From contig JAENRP010000248.1 in NCBI GenBank assembly GCA_024741835.1, forward strand, positions 645-64,644: a DNA stretch of 64,000 bases, given 5' to 3'. The notes under the pieces are model-generated. The model was given only the letters and a program-made list of their open reading frames with translations. It was not told the DNA's origin and made no database searches. Shown here in pieces: positions 11,001 to 21,713 of this stretch. The stretch comes from Diplocarpon mali. Taxonomy: Eukaryota > Ascomycota > Leotiomycetes > Helotiales > Drepanopezizaceae. Numbering within the stretch: position 1 is the first letter of the stretch; each line of letters begins with the position of its first letter. The position numbers were made by a program, and so were the translations under genes.

Positions 11001-11760
11001 ATCCTACGCCGACCATGCCGCTCCAGCTCAAGTTCAACAAGCACTGCTCCCACAATCTCCCCGTAAAAGTCTCCACAGTATGCCTCCCAAAAGAACGACT
11101 CCTACCAAGAAACGAGGTCGAGGCCGGCCGCCCGGATCTCGTTCTCGTCCAAAACCAGATCCTCACTCAAATCTCACGCAAGCCAACTTGGTCGCAAATA
11201 AGAGAGGCCCCTCCAACACCAGAGATCAGCAAGGAGGATCTGAAGGAGATACATCTGATAATCCAGATCCGGGCTTCCTCGCCGCTCTTCCCGACGATAT
11301 GCGACAGGAGATCATAAACGAGCACCGACGTAAACGACTCGCTAAGAAGGGTGGCCTGATGACATCTGCAACTACGAAGAAGCGCCGTCCACCGGATGCG
11401 CCGTCCCTCCAGCGAAAAATCAGACTCCCACCTCGAGAGCCAAGGCCTACTTTCACAACGCAGGAGTTCAGTACGTTGCCACAGCTGAGGGATACTCTAC
11501 GTGCTTGGTTTGATGAGTTTGTGGACGACGGACCACATCCTGACGATGTTGCTGCCATGGAAAGGTATCTGCGGCGCGTTGTCACGGATGAGAGAGACAT
11601 GAGCAAGGCCGTTGCCGTAGTGAAGTGGATTGAATGGCTCATTGACGAGTCTGATGAGGATAACGAGGGCACCAAGGGGTGGTGCGAGGCGTTGGCAGGA
11701 ATCAAGGAGAAAGTGCAGCTCGCCGTACAGGAACGCGGGCTTGGGAAGTTAGGATTATAG
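8053..11760 (+). CDS. REV1: DNA repair protein REV1, Y-family translesion polymerase
   Basis: Intronless, 1235 residues. REV1 inserts dCMP opposite abasic and other template lesions and scaffolds polymerase zeta and other translesion enzymes at stalled forks in the nucleus. Order of parts: a conserved N-terminal block (FGGFSDYFRRKRIKLQNLDAE, about 36-56), BRCT domain (about 63-155) with the TxxIxA...K and W-I-V-D-S pattern, the polymerase palm with catalytic Asp412 in VDFDSFFCAVSL and Asp507-Glu508 in SVDEALVDV, little-finger domain to about 800, then three ubiquitin-binding motifs (about 914-930, 964-982, 1071-1088, each with a central LP[HED]D core) and a C-terminal Rev1 interaction domain (about 1135-1230). 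The ATG at 8053 begins the family-conserved MGS start. All catalytic residues seen are intact. Confidence 0.97.
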   Translation: MGSRLEKNSDLVRKRIEAHAFDNEEGDEYEASKFGGFSDYFRRKRIKLQNLDAELRSASAGKPQIFKGIVAQVNGYTQPSLNDLHHLIVSHGGGFMQYLDGKTTVTHIIAASLTPKKAIEFRRYRIVKPAWIVDSVAAGKVLPWDSYRVLDEGSGQRLLSFNDGRMVSQTNTQQRGYRDQTNASWYTSQVKSVVDDIDDDDGAQFPGTQNVTSNGTGAFMGDLAPQSQPVQKAAARHREKPGDHPESPGDFDVTSSLEEALNSATSGDASGRHKTSNREFRETSEHHRESPRSIDVENESAPRPITPAKASDPFISLRRTSELESRSPKKVKVVTAEEHNALLLTDPRLRKSSTANPEFIKQYYSESRLHHLSTWKAELKSRFQQMAAEKSASQRQPTKRKPGGRRYVMHVDFDSFFCAVSLKSAPEYVEKPTVVAHGSGSGSEIASCNYPARAFGIKNGMWMKKALELCSDIKVLPYDFPAYEEASRGFYEAILDVGGVVQSVSVDEALVDVTSLCLLAGGTDGLEIQEGSVLKEQEKADQIADTLRKRIKNLTGCAVSVGIGPNILLAKVALRKAKPAGQHQIKPEHALYSIGELTVQELPGVAYSIGGKLEEIGVKYVRDVRRLTKDRLMTVLGPKTGEKIWDYSRGIDRTEVGEQVVRKSVSAEVNWGIRFISQSEAEEFVQNLCKELQRRLIDQGVKGRQLTMKIMRKSADAPLDPPKHLGHGKCDTFNKSIVLGVATNNAEVIGREAVSVLRSYGFSPGELRGLGVQMTKLERLKGTSTAMPDGSQRRINWGAAPPDRGRQISGDPIDDPQTPTKPKSTPTSNRMFTRKPSADRVGESITRTKMAAMTRRPQFSGVPIDDIESPRKAKDTPKSVHPAAAIARANAADQSARKVLNVTGTQFIIPSQIDLDVLSELPHDIRSRLVAQSKSKPISRAQTPIFRSRSNSPFPQDSTHLPSQLDPEVFDALPEDMKAEILASYADHAAPAQVQQALLPQSPRKSLHSMPPKRTTPTKKRGRGRPPGSRSRPKPDPHSNLTQANLVANKRGPSNTRDQQGGSEGDTSDNPDPGFLAALPDDMRQEIINEHRRKRLAKKGGLMTSATTKKRRPPDAPSLQRKIRLPPREPRPTFTTQEFSTLPQLRDTLRAWFDEFVDDGPHPDDVAAMERYLRRVVTDERDMSKAVAVVKWIEWLIDESDEDNEGTKGWCEALAGIKEKVQLAVQERGLGKLGL

Positions 11761-12076
11761 TATTAGCTCTCTATCTACCAATCCAAGCACTGCCCAGCAG
11801 GCACGGACATCTTGGTTCGTTCTATCCATCGATACGCCCGGTCCCATGCAAAAAAAACACCGCAGTGCCTTTCCAAACCATCGGGACAGCCGTTGCACCA
11901 ACACGCAAAACGCAAAACTCCAATGGCCGTTGCTCCCATATGTATCCATCCCTCGGTTCGGCCGTGTGTACACACAGCCACCCAATGAACCCAACAAGCA
12001 CGCTAGAATCTACAGCTCTCCCCCCCTTCCCTTCGATCCACTGGTATCATAGACATTATCCACTGTTTCCGCGCCC
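11761..12076. other. Intergenic region between convergent REV1 and WSC genes
   Basis: 316 bp with no gene. It should contain the 3' ends of both neighbours; no distinctive motif seen. Confidence 0.6.
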
Positions 12077-12690
12077 TCAGGCCAAGCACAGCAAGACCCC
12101 CATAGCGACCCCCAGGGCCAGTATGCTACCCACAGGCGCCTGATGCACAGCCTTGACCCCCGAGCCTTGACTCCCGCTCTTCTGCCCGTAGACCGAAAGC
12201 CTCAGCGAGCCACCGCATCTCTCCGACGTATTCCCCTGGCAAGCCAGGTCGCAGGCGCTGTCGTCGAGTTTTGTCGCGAGCGAGGTGACGAGAGGCGCAC
12301 ACCAGCATTCCCTACACATTGTGCGTCAGCGACGCCCAGATGCCAAACGCCGCGTGCAGAGAGCAGGAGGGGGGGGGGGAAGGAAGCAAACACGTACTTC
12401 GTATACTCCAGCCCAGCAAACGCCCACCCTCCGTCGGCGCAGTAGCTCAGACAGGTCGCCACCGTCATGTCGTCCCGACTCTCCATCTTGCCCGGGTTCA
12501 GCGCGCGCAGCCCGTTCGTGGAGTTGGCGTCGGGCTCGGCGTAGCAGCCATAGTACGTGTAGTGCTTGTCGCCGGCGGAGATGGTGGCATTGACCGAGGT
12601 TGCGGGTGTCACTGTCTCGCTGGCGACTTGCGCTGCGGCGAAGGACAGGACGAGGCTGAGGAGGAGGAGGGCGAGCCGGGAGGGCGCCAT
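12077..12690 (-). CDS. Small WSC-domain protein, secreted and probably GPI-anchored
   Basis: Exons 12398..12690 and 12077..12311 on the complement give 175 residues. The donor GTACGT and acceptor TGTGTAG restore the WSC motif LEYTKECWCAP across the junction, which fixes the intron. Residues 1-20 form a signal peptide (hydrophobic, ending AAAQ). A single WSC domain follows (about 43-130): YYGCYAEP, MTVATCLSYC, ECWCAP and ACQGNTSERCGGSLRLSVY with the regular cysteines. WSC domains bind carbohydrate; yeast Wsc proteins are wall-stress sensors, but this one lacks a cytosolic tail and ends in a short hydrophobic helix (GSILALGVAMGVLLCLA) after a small-residue stretch, as in GPI-anchored proteins. 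So wall association is likely and sensing unlikely. Confidence 0.9.
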
Positions 12691-15600
12691 TGCGTGCTGG
12701 ATAAGGGGAGCGAACGTTCTTCCGCCGGGGGAGAGGCTGCGGTCGGTTTAAGATCTCTCTCTTGGAGAGGCTCGCGATGCAGATGATCTCCCAGAGCCGG
12801 GACGCTGGGTGGGTCTGAGCGGGAGCGGGAGCTGGCGCGGTGGCTTAGCTCGGACGAGTGGCTGAGGCCGGGACGGACTCGGTACGATGTGTGGGGGTTT
12901 AAGTGTGCTCTGGCTGAGGGTGCAGCTGACAAATACTCACCACGCCCTCTCACCAAACCATCGGGACATATCATGCGGCACCATACGATCTGGGCCGAAG
13001 AAGAGCGTTGTCTGTGTTGCTGGACCTGGTTGCGGCGAAGCTCTCGCCAGGCGCGAGGCGAGCCGAAAAGCTGCCGAAAGGAGGCTTGCCTATAGCTGAC
13101 GCATAGTCCTCCGGATATCGACTCTACTTGACACGAAGGCGGTTGTCCAGCCATAGAATGTGTCCGCAGCGGAGGTACGAGTGCAGCGGTTTAGGTAGGT
13201 ATTGTTATCTACATATCAACACCTGGACACCCCCGTCAACACCCTCTGATTCTGTTGGAATATACAAGGATTATGCTTATATATTCGTACCTTGTATATA
13301 GCTCCTGCAGCTCCATAGAACTTGGAATCTACACCTTGAGATTCCATCAGATTCAGACCACCCAGAACAGAAAACAAGCAGGCAGCGACTAGAATAGTCC
13401 TGGAGAGCACCCTGGAGCAGCAGAAAACGCTTCTTCCCTTATTTCTGGTTTTTGTGCTCTCCTTACGCGGAAAAGGGCTCGATACTAGGAAAGATAGGGA
13501 TCAATTCTTAGCCGCTGTCCCTCCGTACGTCCATCTCAAGTACTGGGGTTGCTATCAGGCAGCACCGCCCGTTTAGCACCATGCACTGCCATCACGAGAA
13601 TACACATCCGACGCTGAACCAGCTCCTCATCTTCCCGGTTTCGCGCCTCCTCTCTCTCTGCGGCTCTCAATCAGAGCTGGAAGAGAGACGACAACCAGAC
13701 CTCGGCTGCCAGAACTTGCGCGCTCTCTACAACCAGACCCGTAGGCCACTGTGTCACGTGATAGCAGGTTCGTCCTTTGTAACCTCCGTTTCACCATCCC
13801 GCAAGTCCTGCAGGGACTATTCCGCGATGTAAACTCTCAGGTGGCCGACAATTGACCGGAAAACTCATACTCGTGTGACAGCAGTTGTCTGTGAAAGAGC
13901 GTCTATTTTGGATGCCCGACATTGCGACAAGAGCGGAGCGAAAGTTACGTAAAATATGACTTCTGTGTACTCTCAACGGTTCCGACAACCTACTTCCGAC
14001 GGTTCGACTTCCGATGCAGTGGCTGCTAAATCCGATAGCTCCCTTCCGACGGCTGGTTTTCAATCGCCTCCGTACGACTGTAGCCGACTCTCAATAATAT
14101 CGGAGATTTCCTGCTCTGGACATCGAACTGAGGTAGGCACAGGATCGAGAGAGGTACGGAATCGAGAGCGGCATCCACTTCACAGAACTTCCAAGTGGGG
14201 GAGAAAGGTAAACCTGGAAGGATAAACCTAGAGAATCAAATGTCAAAATTACGCAACTTCACAATATCCACCGCTATGCATGTATCTCGCTCAACCCACG
14301 CTTATCACGCACTCCGACTTCTAGCTCAATACGTTTCATGAAAGGAAAATCGGAACCATAACAAAAAGCACCCTTCTACATGCCTTTCCCGGTAATTGGC
14401 AGCATCTTGATTCAGCTTGAGTGGGGAAAGCTTGCGTCGTGGTCTAGGGGGAGGGACTGCTATACTTGCGACGCAACAGACGTCGCAGCGATGAGAGAAA
14501 CGCAAGGGGGTGTTGATCATGGCGCGATAAGGCGAGGGTATGGGGAAACAAAACAAACCCGGGTGACCTCAAGCAGATTGACATGAGCCTGTGCCTATTT
14601 TCGCGTCACTGCGCAACCTGTCTGAAGAAGCATGCATCCCCTGCAAGAGGAGGTCTGTGAGCTTCTCTGGGATCGCGTCGGTGAATGAGACTCGAACTGT
14701 TTTCGTTTTTTCCATCTCCTCTCCCCCTCCTATTTTTCGCAAGCCGCAAGCAACGTACAGAATTCAGCGATCCACTTCAAGAAGATGCTTGGGGACGCTA
14801 TTTCTCTCTTGTTCTCGCGGACAGCAAGACTCGCATGCGCGCCAGGACGGATTGTCCGTGAACCGGAAGCAAAACCCGCCCTACTGCGTATCAGAGGTTG
14901 GAAACAGAATCCGCAACATCTAGTCGGATCATGTTATGTCAAAATCTGATTATACGGCAGCCGTGTTCTGTGTTCCAGGCGTCAGCTATGACGGGCTTGT
15001 GCTTGCAACTCGCGATCTTCAGGCTCTTGTCTTGATGATAATATCTGCAACATATCAATGGCTCAAGCGCCCGGGTATCTTCCGGGGGGGGTCGGCGTAA
15101 AACCCAGACGGCGTAGTATATAGACAGAAACATCAGGATCTGACATACAACTGGATTCCCACCTCTGCCGGGGCATGCTTGAGATCAGACGAACAACCCT
15201 TCAGCAAAGTCCACCAGCGTCTATCAGGATCGCGGGTAGTTGCTTCTCACAAAAATGGGCGAGTGAAGAATGGGTGCCTAGAGCCCCAGGTCCTTGCGTC
15301 GCATGTTTCTGGCTCCTTTGGAAGGAAGTCCTGCGGCCGTGGGAGTTCCTCAACGAGATCCGTTTCTCTTGTGCGTATGATGCGGTGCTGGTACCCCACG
15401 AGATGGAGCTTTTGTCTGTTTGTTTACTTGGCTGGGGTCGTCAAGCAAGGAAGGGTTATCTTGCTCAATCACCGAGGACTTTCTAATGGCTACTTTCTCA
15501 CGAGTCGTGCAAGGAAGCGCCGACCTTGAATGAAGTACCGAGAGTCACTCTCTAGCTGGCTATGCTAGGTATCCGCCGATGGTCTCGTCGCGAGGCGTTA

Positions 15601-15781
15601 CTTAGCTGATTCCACTTCTTCGACCGTGCTCAACGCAAATACAGCGATGTTCGTTGGACCACCCCAAAGACGTTGACAATGTCACGGCACAAATTACCCT
15701 CAAGGATACGTTGATCGATATCAAACGAGAACTTGGAATGCAATCCCGGGGCCAAGTAGCAGCCGTTTCTGAGAGCTGTCA
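12691..15781. other. 3.1 kb intergenic region
   Basis: Upstream of the WSC gene and downstream of the CoA-ligase gene. Only short unsupported frames occur, including one of 116 codons near 15179-15529 with no recognisable motif. A gene with several small exons cannot be excluded, but I found no family signature on either strand. Confidence 0.5.
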
Positions 15782-17795
15782 TCACAGCCTAGCCTTGCGG
15801 CTCTGTTCGAATTCCTCCTTCGCCAGGTCGCGCAGAAGCTTCTTCAAAATCTTGCCACTTGCGTTCTTCGGGATCGCATCCAGGAATCTGACGCCGCCCG
15901 TCAACTCCTTGAACCCCGCCAATCTCTCACTACAGTGTTTCTTCACCGCGTCCTCCGTCAGCGCCTGGCCTTCCGGGGTATCCCTCCGGACCACGTAAGC
16001 TCTCGGGAGCTCTACGTCAGCTTCGGTAGCATGCTTCACTCCGATGACCCCTGCATCGACGATGTGTGGATGGCCTAGAAGGAGGGTCTCTAGTTCAGGG
16101 GGAGCGACTTGGAATCCGCGGACCTTGATCAGATCCTTCTTGCGGTCCACAACGTACCACTTCTTGGTCTTGCTGTCGCAGTACGCGATGTCGCCTGTTC
16201 TGAAGAACCCATCCGCGTCAAATGACTCGGCGTTGGCCTTCGGGTTCTCGAGGTAGCCCTTGACGACGATTGGACCGCGAACGCAAAGCTCTCCACGAAC
16301 ATCGTATCCGGTAATGTCGTTGCCCTCTTCGTCAATGATCCTGGCAATTTGTCAATACCAAGTGATACATGATAAGTAAGCTTACATACTTAGCATCCAC
16401 ATTCGGTAGCATTCGTCCTACACTGCCTGTTGTATCGTCTTCGGGAAAATAGAACATGGAAGCAATGCAACTTGTTTCAGTCATTCCCCAGACCTGGGCG
16501 ACGAATGCGCCTGGGGCCAACAAGTCTCTGATTTTCTCTTGAGATTCTCGGCCGAGCGGCGCCGCTCCAACGGTCAAATGTCTGATCGTTTTCAAAGAGT
16601 ACTTCTTAGCTAGGCCTGACATTATGATTGAGATCACGATGGGAGGAACAACTCCTGCTTCGTTGATCTGGAACTTTTCGATGTTGGCAAGGAATGGCTC
16701 GAGCTCAAAGCGCCGCATTACGATGGAAGGTTGACCAGCTCGTAATGGGGTTAAGTGGGCAACTGGTTCTGGTTGAGCATGCGATCGTAGTAGCGCAAGG
16801 AAGTATACAGACCTGGAACACACCCAGCATGAAACATGGGTAGAGACAAAATGCGGACCGGTCGCCAGGTTTTAGGGTTGTACTCGTGAACAAGGCTTGA
16901 TTCAAAGTTAGTTCTACATACACCGATGGACAGAACAGGAATAGGAAATCCTGGCAACTTCCTTCACAAAACGAATCTCGCGAGCCGAAAATTTGGTCCA
17001 GAGTTGTGATAGTGTCGGTGGATTGATACGTACGTATACTGGGCAACACAGTTATGATGGGACCATACAGCAGCTTTTGGAGGGCCCGTCGTTCCACTAC
17101 TGAACAGTCGCGCCGCAGTGGTCTCTTTAGCGGTCTTCTCATCATCGAACCTGACCCAGTCTTCTTCTCCGTGGCTCAAAAGATCTCTCCAAGATTTATG
17201 ACCCCGTGGAAGTGGAGTTGCCTGCACGTCGAAGATCCATACTTGCGATACAGGGACCCCGCATTCTTTTGCTGCCGACATTACATTTTTCAGCATCTCT
17301 GGTTCGGTGACGAGGAACTTAATTCTCGCTGTCTTGATGTGATGTACCAGCTCGAATTGGGTGTAAGAGGGGTTTGATCCTGCGAAGACGCCTCCAGCTG
17401 CAATTATTCCTAGGAAAAGAATGGGGTAGTGTATCTACCGTGGTGTAAACATCTGGAAACCTATAGAGTTGGAGTAATAGGGGAATCGTGGTCGGGCCCT
17501 ACATCATTGAAAGAATGAAGACAGACGCAGTCTCCCTTTTTCAAGCCAGCTGCGTGCAACCCGGCGACAATCTTCCGCACGAGGACTCGAGCTTGGTTAC
17601 AAGAGATGGATCTGGACGGATCCGTGGCGTCAATATAGATCTATTTTAAAATGTCAACTTTTCCGTGTTTTGCAACGGAGAACACAGATCCCGACATACT
17701 GGCTCATCTTGATCGTATCGTGGAGCGTCAAACGTCCAAGAGAGGATATCTTTAGTGGGAATTGGGAATCTCCTCTCGGCTGCAAAGTAACCCAT
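15782..17795 (-). CDS. Peroxisomal AMP-dependent CoA ligase, 4-coumarate:CoA ligase-like
   Basis: Six exons on the complement: 17700..17795, 17503..17640, 17034..17434, 16813..16895, 16390..16762 and 15782..16340, giving 549 residues, the usual length for this family. The enzyme adenylates a carboxylic acid and transfers it to CoA. Seen: P-loop LFSSGTTGPPKAAVWSH (about 188-204), LSLPMFHAG, GAAPLG, QVWGMTET, the TGD motif, DRKKDLIKVRGFQVAP hinge and the PKNASGKILKK lysine loop. The last three residues, ARL, fit the PTS1 peroxisome-import consensus. Most Pezizomycotina carry many such ligases with differing acids (aryl, medium- or long-chain), so the substrate is not assignable. The third splice junction (donor GTACGT at 17033) and the others all restore conserved blocks. 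One donor, GTAGGG at 17502, is weak but gives FND-IHYPILFLG. Confidence 0.93.
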
Positions 17796-19519
17796 TTTGA
17801 GTAAGATGACCAGCAGAGTGGTAACGCTATCTGGCCAAGGTAAGACTTAGGAGAAGAGGGGGGGATTCAAGATGGAGTTTCGAGGACCGAAATGTGGGAA
17901 GTGTGTCCCAAGGAGAGGGGCAAGGAATTGCTTCCAAGATGCGGGGGGTTTTCAACCCCAGGTTTTATTAGTGGCCACCGCCATCCAAGCTCCTGGGTGG
18001 GAATTTCAAATGCAACGCCTCGGTCACTAATAATCCCTATTCCCGGGGTATTCGACATTTGAGATGAAAATATTCCTTCTCTTTGCTCGGGAGATCACCA
18101 AAGGATACTAACAAGGTACCTTAGAGGATACCTGAGTCTGCGTACCTGACATAAAGTAGACCTTCCGATGCCCTAGCTAATAGGTTAAGAAGAATTATAG
18201 ACCGCTCTACTATAAATATCACCGGCCTCCCCCTCTCTTAATACTACAGATCCATATATAGAGCGCATTCGCAAATAGTTCAAGCTGCATTAGAATCGTA
18301 GCGGAATGCGATATCAAGGCTGTCATTGGAGCTCTATGCAGAGAGAGAGAGAGCATCTGCAAATCATGTAAACTGTACTAAAATCGTGCTTAAATCGTAC
18401 TAAAATCGTACCAGAATGCAATATTAGGGCCATGATTATGGCCTAACGCGTACAAGGAGTACAATTACAAAGTAAATAGATTCGTAAATTATGAGTTGAT
18501 ATAGAAGCCCGGATATACCCTTTACCCAAGGATTTCTTCCACCCAGGTTGCGGAGATTTAGCCGGGTACGGGGAGAGTCCTAGCCTCGTATTACCCGGGT
18601 TATCCGGATATACCCTTACCCAACGTCCAACGTGGGGTCGCAAATTTTAGCATCTTCGTTGCATGGTTATAACTTGTACGCATGCAAGTTGATAGCGGCG
18701 CTTCAACTCCTGCATTGGGGAGTGGATACTGGATACTGGAAACTGACAACTACTACGTCTCGAGCTCGAGATTTCTCTCATCCGGTAAGAACACCATGAA
18801 AGTAAAACCAGACGGCAGAGTTGAAACCATAGCTTTCGCAGCGAGTGAGGACCAGCCCCTACGGCTTAATCCAGTCTTCGCAATCTAATTTCTCTTTCCT
18901 AGATAATCCACGCGACAGTATTGTCCACTCTAAATGCTCCGAATGTCTACCGCAGCAACTTGGAATGCCCGACTTACCTTGATTCTACGTACTCGGCTCT
19001 ACTCCATTTTCTTGCCTGATGCTGTCTTGTCCCTCCTTCCACTGCGCCAAGCGTCGAAAGTCAACTTTTAGATCGTACGAAGAGAAGCTCTCCGATGTAG
19101 TAGCGTCAGAGGCTTGAGATTTCGTAGTCTATTCGCTCCTCTTGCGATCATCAAAGTGTATGATGACAATCTCTTGCTTATTGTTCTCGCCGATGAGCCA
19201 TCGCTCGTCTCCATATATTATGCCCTTGTTAAGCAGCTGTGGCCAAAGATCATCTCTGCCCAACGAGTCAGTATTCAAGAGGAATGCATGTCTCCTGATT
19301 GGAAGCTTCGGGCAGATGTGACAAGTTTAGTTCGAGATCACTGACCTGAGCGATATTCCATGCCCCAGTCCTATCATGACTTTCGGCTTGACGTTGATTG
19401 ATAATGTTTCTAGCATGAAGCAGTGACGAGCAGAAAAGACTACACCCGCTGCGGAGTCCACCGACTCTGCGATTGTGAGATACGGAAACTCCTATCAGCT
19501 ATCAGCTTCCACGCTCGGA
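17796..19519. other. 1.7 kb intergenic region with an AT-rich island
   Basis: No gene recognised. Between about 18160 and 18480 it is AT-rich, with a GA microsatellite near 18340 and three copies of an AAATCGTAC-like unit around 18370-18415. Near 18509-18625 a CCGGATATACCCTT block with trailing ACCCAA occurs twice in direct orientation about 95 bp apart. These look like the worn edges of a small mobile element. Confidence 0.5.
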
Positions 19520-20808
19520 TTAACGGTCATGGCTGCATACTTCGTGTCTCCAGCAGGGAGCTTTGCCCGGACTCCGGGCCTCTGACCGTCTATCACAAAA
19601 AGACAAGTTGGCATCGCCATCGGCCCCACACTCGTCTTGCCAGCGAGGTCCCGTATGAAAAGGGATGCCGGTTGTCTTCACTTGGTGTAGCCTTGGGAGG
19701 GTGTGGCTGGCCTGCTTTCCTACGAGCCAGCGATGATTTTCTTCAACCACGTATACATGATTCTCATCCAATTCTAGACGATGCAGAACCGGCGTTGATC
19801 GTTGCCGGATCTTGTAGAAGTCTAGATCTACATATGACAATCGTCTGATGACCCGCGGCCCTTCCGAGCCATCACCCGGTTTGCCTTTACCGGAAGGGTC
19901 CTCGCTTGGCCTGTATGAGGATGGGGATGAAATATTCCAGATTACCAAAGATTCTAGAGCTTCATCCTCGCCCCAAGCGCTGCGGTTCGGTTGCCAGACG
20001 TATAGAGCATAGTGATCTGATGAATGAGTGCTAAAGAACCGATCGCTAGAGTTTAAGGGCAGTCCCAAGAAGTGTATCTTCCATTCATTTCTGCGTGCAT
20101 GAGTTACACCTCAGTATGAGGACCCGATGGTACTGACCTGAACACGACGCTTATTTGTCCATCGTGGCTCTCTTGTACATCATAAGCAGTAGCAAAATGC
20201 CGATAGACCGACTCATTCTCATTGAGCTGGTGATAAGATTCAGGTTCACACCACTCACAGAGAAGGACATTCTCATTCAATCGGATCCTTCGGACGATCT
20301 TCTTTTCAGATTCGATATCAATATTCGATTTTGTGTCGGCGTTGAGATTATATAGTACATAGCTCTGTGACTCGGCCGAAGGGTAGATCAACACTCCTCC
20401 ATCGTACGCCCACAATGGCTCTGGATAATGGAACGGTGCAATTTTGTCCTCGAACTGGAGGTGTCTGTCCCATGGCGAAACTGGAAACTGTCTCGACCAA
20501 GCGGGGAGGACGAGAGACTTCGCTAAACGTAGTTTCTCGGCACTGCTTGGTACGCCCCTCCGAAGATGACGATACCTGCCAGCTACTTTGGAAAAGTCCC
20601 GTGCCCAGTCGTGGGAGGCGGGTTTATCAACACATCGTAGCTCTCGCGATCGTGGGTAATGTTTCAGCAGGAAGCGCCGGCTCAGATCTGACTCGGTGAA
20701 GGCTCCGTAGAAGGATTTAGATACACCGCGACTGACTATGAGGTCTCCGGGAGTCAGATGCTCAGTGATGAGAAGGAATACATCATTGGGAAGAGTGGTG
20801 ATGTCCAT
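19520..20808 (-). CDS. F-box protein
   Basis: Exons 20138..20808 and 19520..20090 on the complement give 413 residues; donor GTCAGT and acceptor ACGCAG restore VVFRNEWKIHFLGLPL. The F-box lies at about residues 4-42 (TTLPNDVFLLITEHLTPGDLIVSRGVSKSFYGAF), which would bind Skp1 in an SCF ubiquitin ligase. The remainder resembles the repeat-poor C-terminal regions of fungal F-box proteins that lack WD40 or LRR repeats, with blocks such as LWAYDGGVLIY and SYVLYNLN suggesting a beta-rich region. The start at 20808 places the F-box at the N-terminus; an in-frame upstream extension exists but is not needed. The target is unknown, and the final 50 residues could change if another intron exists. Confidence 0.82.
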
Positions 20809-21155
20809 ATTTGCTTGATTGATGGTAGAAATCGAGGGTGCAGGTTGCCCGGCGCACCTGTAACTGTTGGCCCGAAAGAAAATAGTCAGCAGCCCTCCAG
20901 GAATTCCATCTGAGAGCAAGGAATCTTAAGTGTTCGAGCGAATATGAATTCACGATCAGCATCGAAAGTAGGTAATTGGCATAGAGTGTTTCCGAGTGCA
21001 TTTCCAAAATATGTCCGCGACAGGACGTTGCTGCGAGCCCGCCAATTATTGCAAGGATCGCACATGTCCGGCCTAGTGTAGCGAACGACAGCGTCGATAC
21101 TAATGAAGGGCACGAGCAAAGGAGGGACTGGGGCCAGCTATCAACTTCAAATCAT
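20809..21155. other. Intergenic region between tandem minus-strand genes
   Basis: 347 bp separating the deoxyribosyltransferase stop from the F-box start. It should hold the F-box promoter. No motif stands out. Confidence 0.5.
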
Positions 21156-21713
21156 TCATGAAGCCTTGCTCTTCTCTTTCAAGATCTCTGCAATAGCCAG
21201 CAGACCGTCCTCTTCCGACAAGCAGAGTTTCTCAATACCACAGCTCAGCATCAGATTGTCTACGAGTCCCCCTTCTTTCATCCCAAATTCCTCAACCGAC
21301 ATGCCCTCTTCGTCTCTCAAATGCCTATCCTCCATTCTCTTCACGGTATGGGCCTCCGAAACCTTCTCTGGATAAGTTTTGCCTCCATCTGTCGTGTAGC
21401 CCACGACCACCTTGCCCAGAGCAGCTCCAGCACCCATTTCATAGGCCGTACCCACATCCATTGAGGGTCCGCGGAAAGGGGTCATGTTGGCGAGGATGGC
21501 GTCGCATGATTGAATGAGCTGCATGTTGGCCGTCCGAATCGCTGCTGCGTGCGCTATGCTGCCAGGATCCGTCGTGATGATGGAGTTATCCAGAGGAAAA
21601 AGCCCGGCAAGTCCATATTTGGCACAGATTGCTTTCAGGTGATCACCTCGCTCTGTGGCCTTGGGCTCGAAGACATCCGGACCGGCGAGATAGACTCTTG
21701 GTAATCTGCTCAT
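21156..21713 (-). CDS. Nucleoside 2-deoxyribosyltransferase family protein
   Basis: Single exon, 185 residues, near the family's usual 150-190. Enzymes of this family exchange or hydrolyse the base of 2'-deoxyribonucleosides for nucleotide salvage. Seen: N-terminal RVYLAGPDVFEP, FPLDNS, the DAILANMTPFRGPSMDVGTAYEMGAGAALGK core with Asp71 and Asp86, and Glu92 in the position of the catalytic nucleophile, then VVVGYTTDG. The ATG at 21713 begins directly before the first beta strand. The family also includes cytosine-nucleotide N-glycosidases, so hydrolase activity is possible. Cytosolic by lack of any signal. Confidence 0.9.
   Translation of the reverse strand: MSRLPRVYLAGPDVFEPKATERGDHLKAICAKYGLAGLFPLDNSIITTDPGSIAHAAAIRTANMQLIQSCDAILANMTPFRGPSMDVGTAYEMGAGAALGKVVVGYTTDGGKTYPEKVSEAHTVKRMEDRHLRDEEGMSVEEFGMKEGGLVDNLMLSCGIEKLCLSEEDGLLAIAEILKEKSKAS

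Noticed and set aside
15179..15529. 116-codon plus-strand frame
   Set aside because: No homology pattern, no clear splice partners, and an overlapping frame of similar length.
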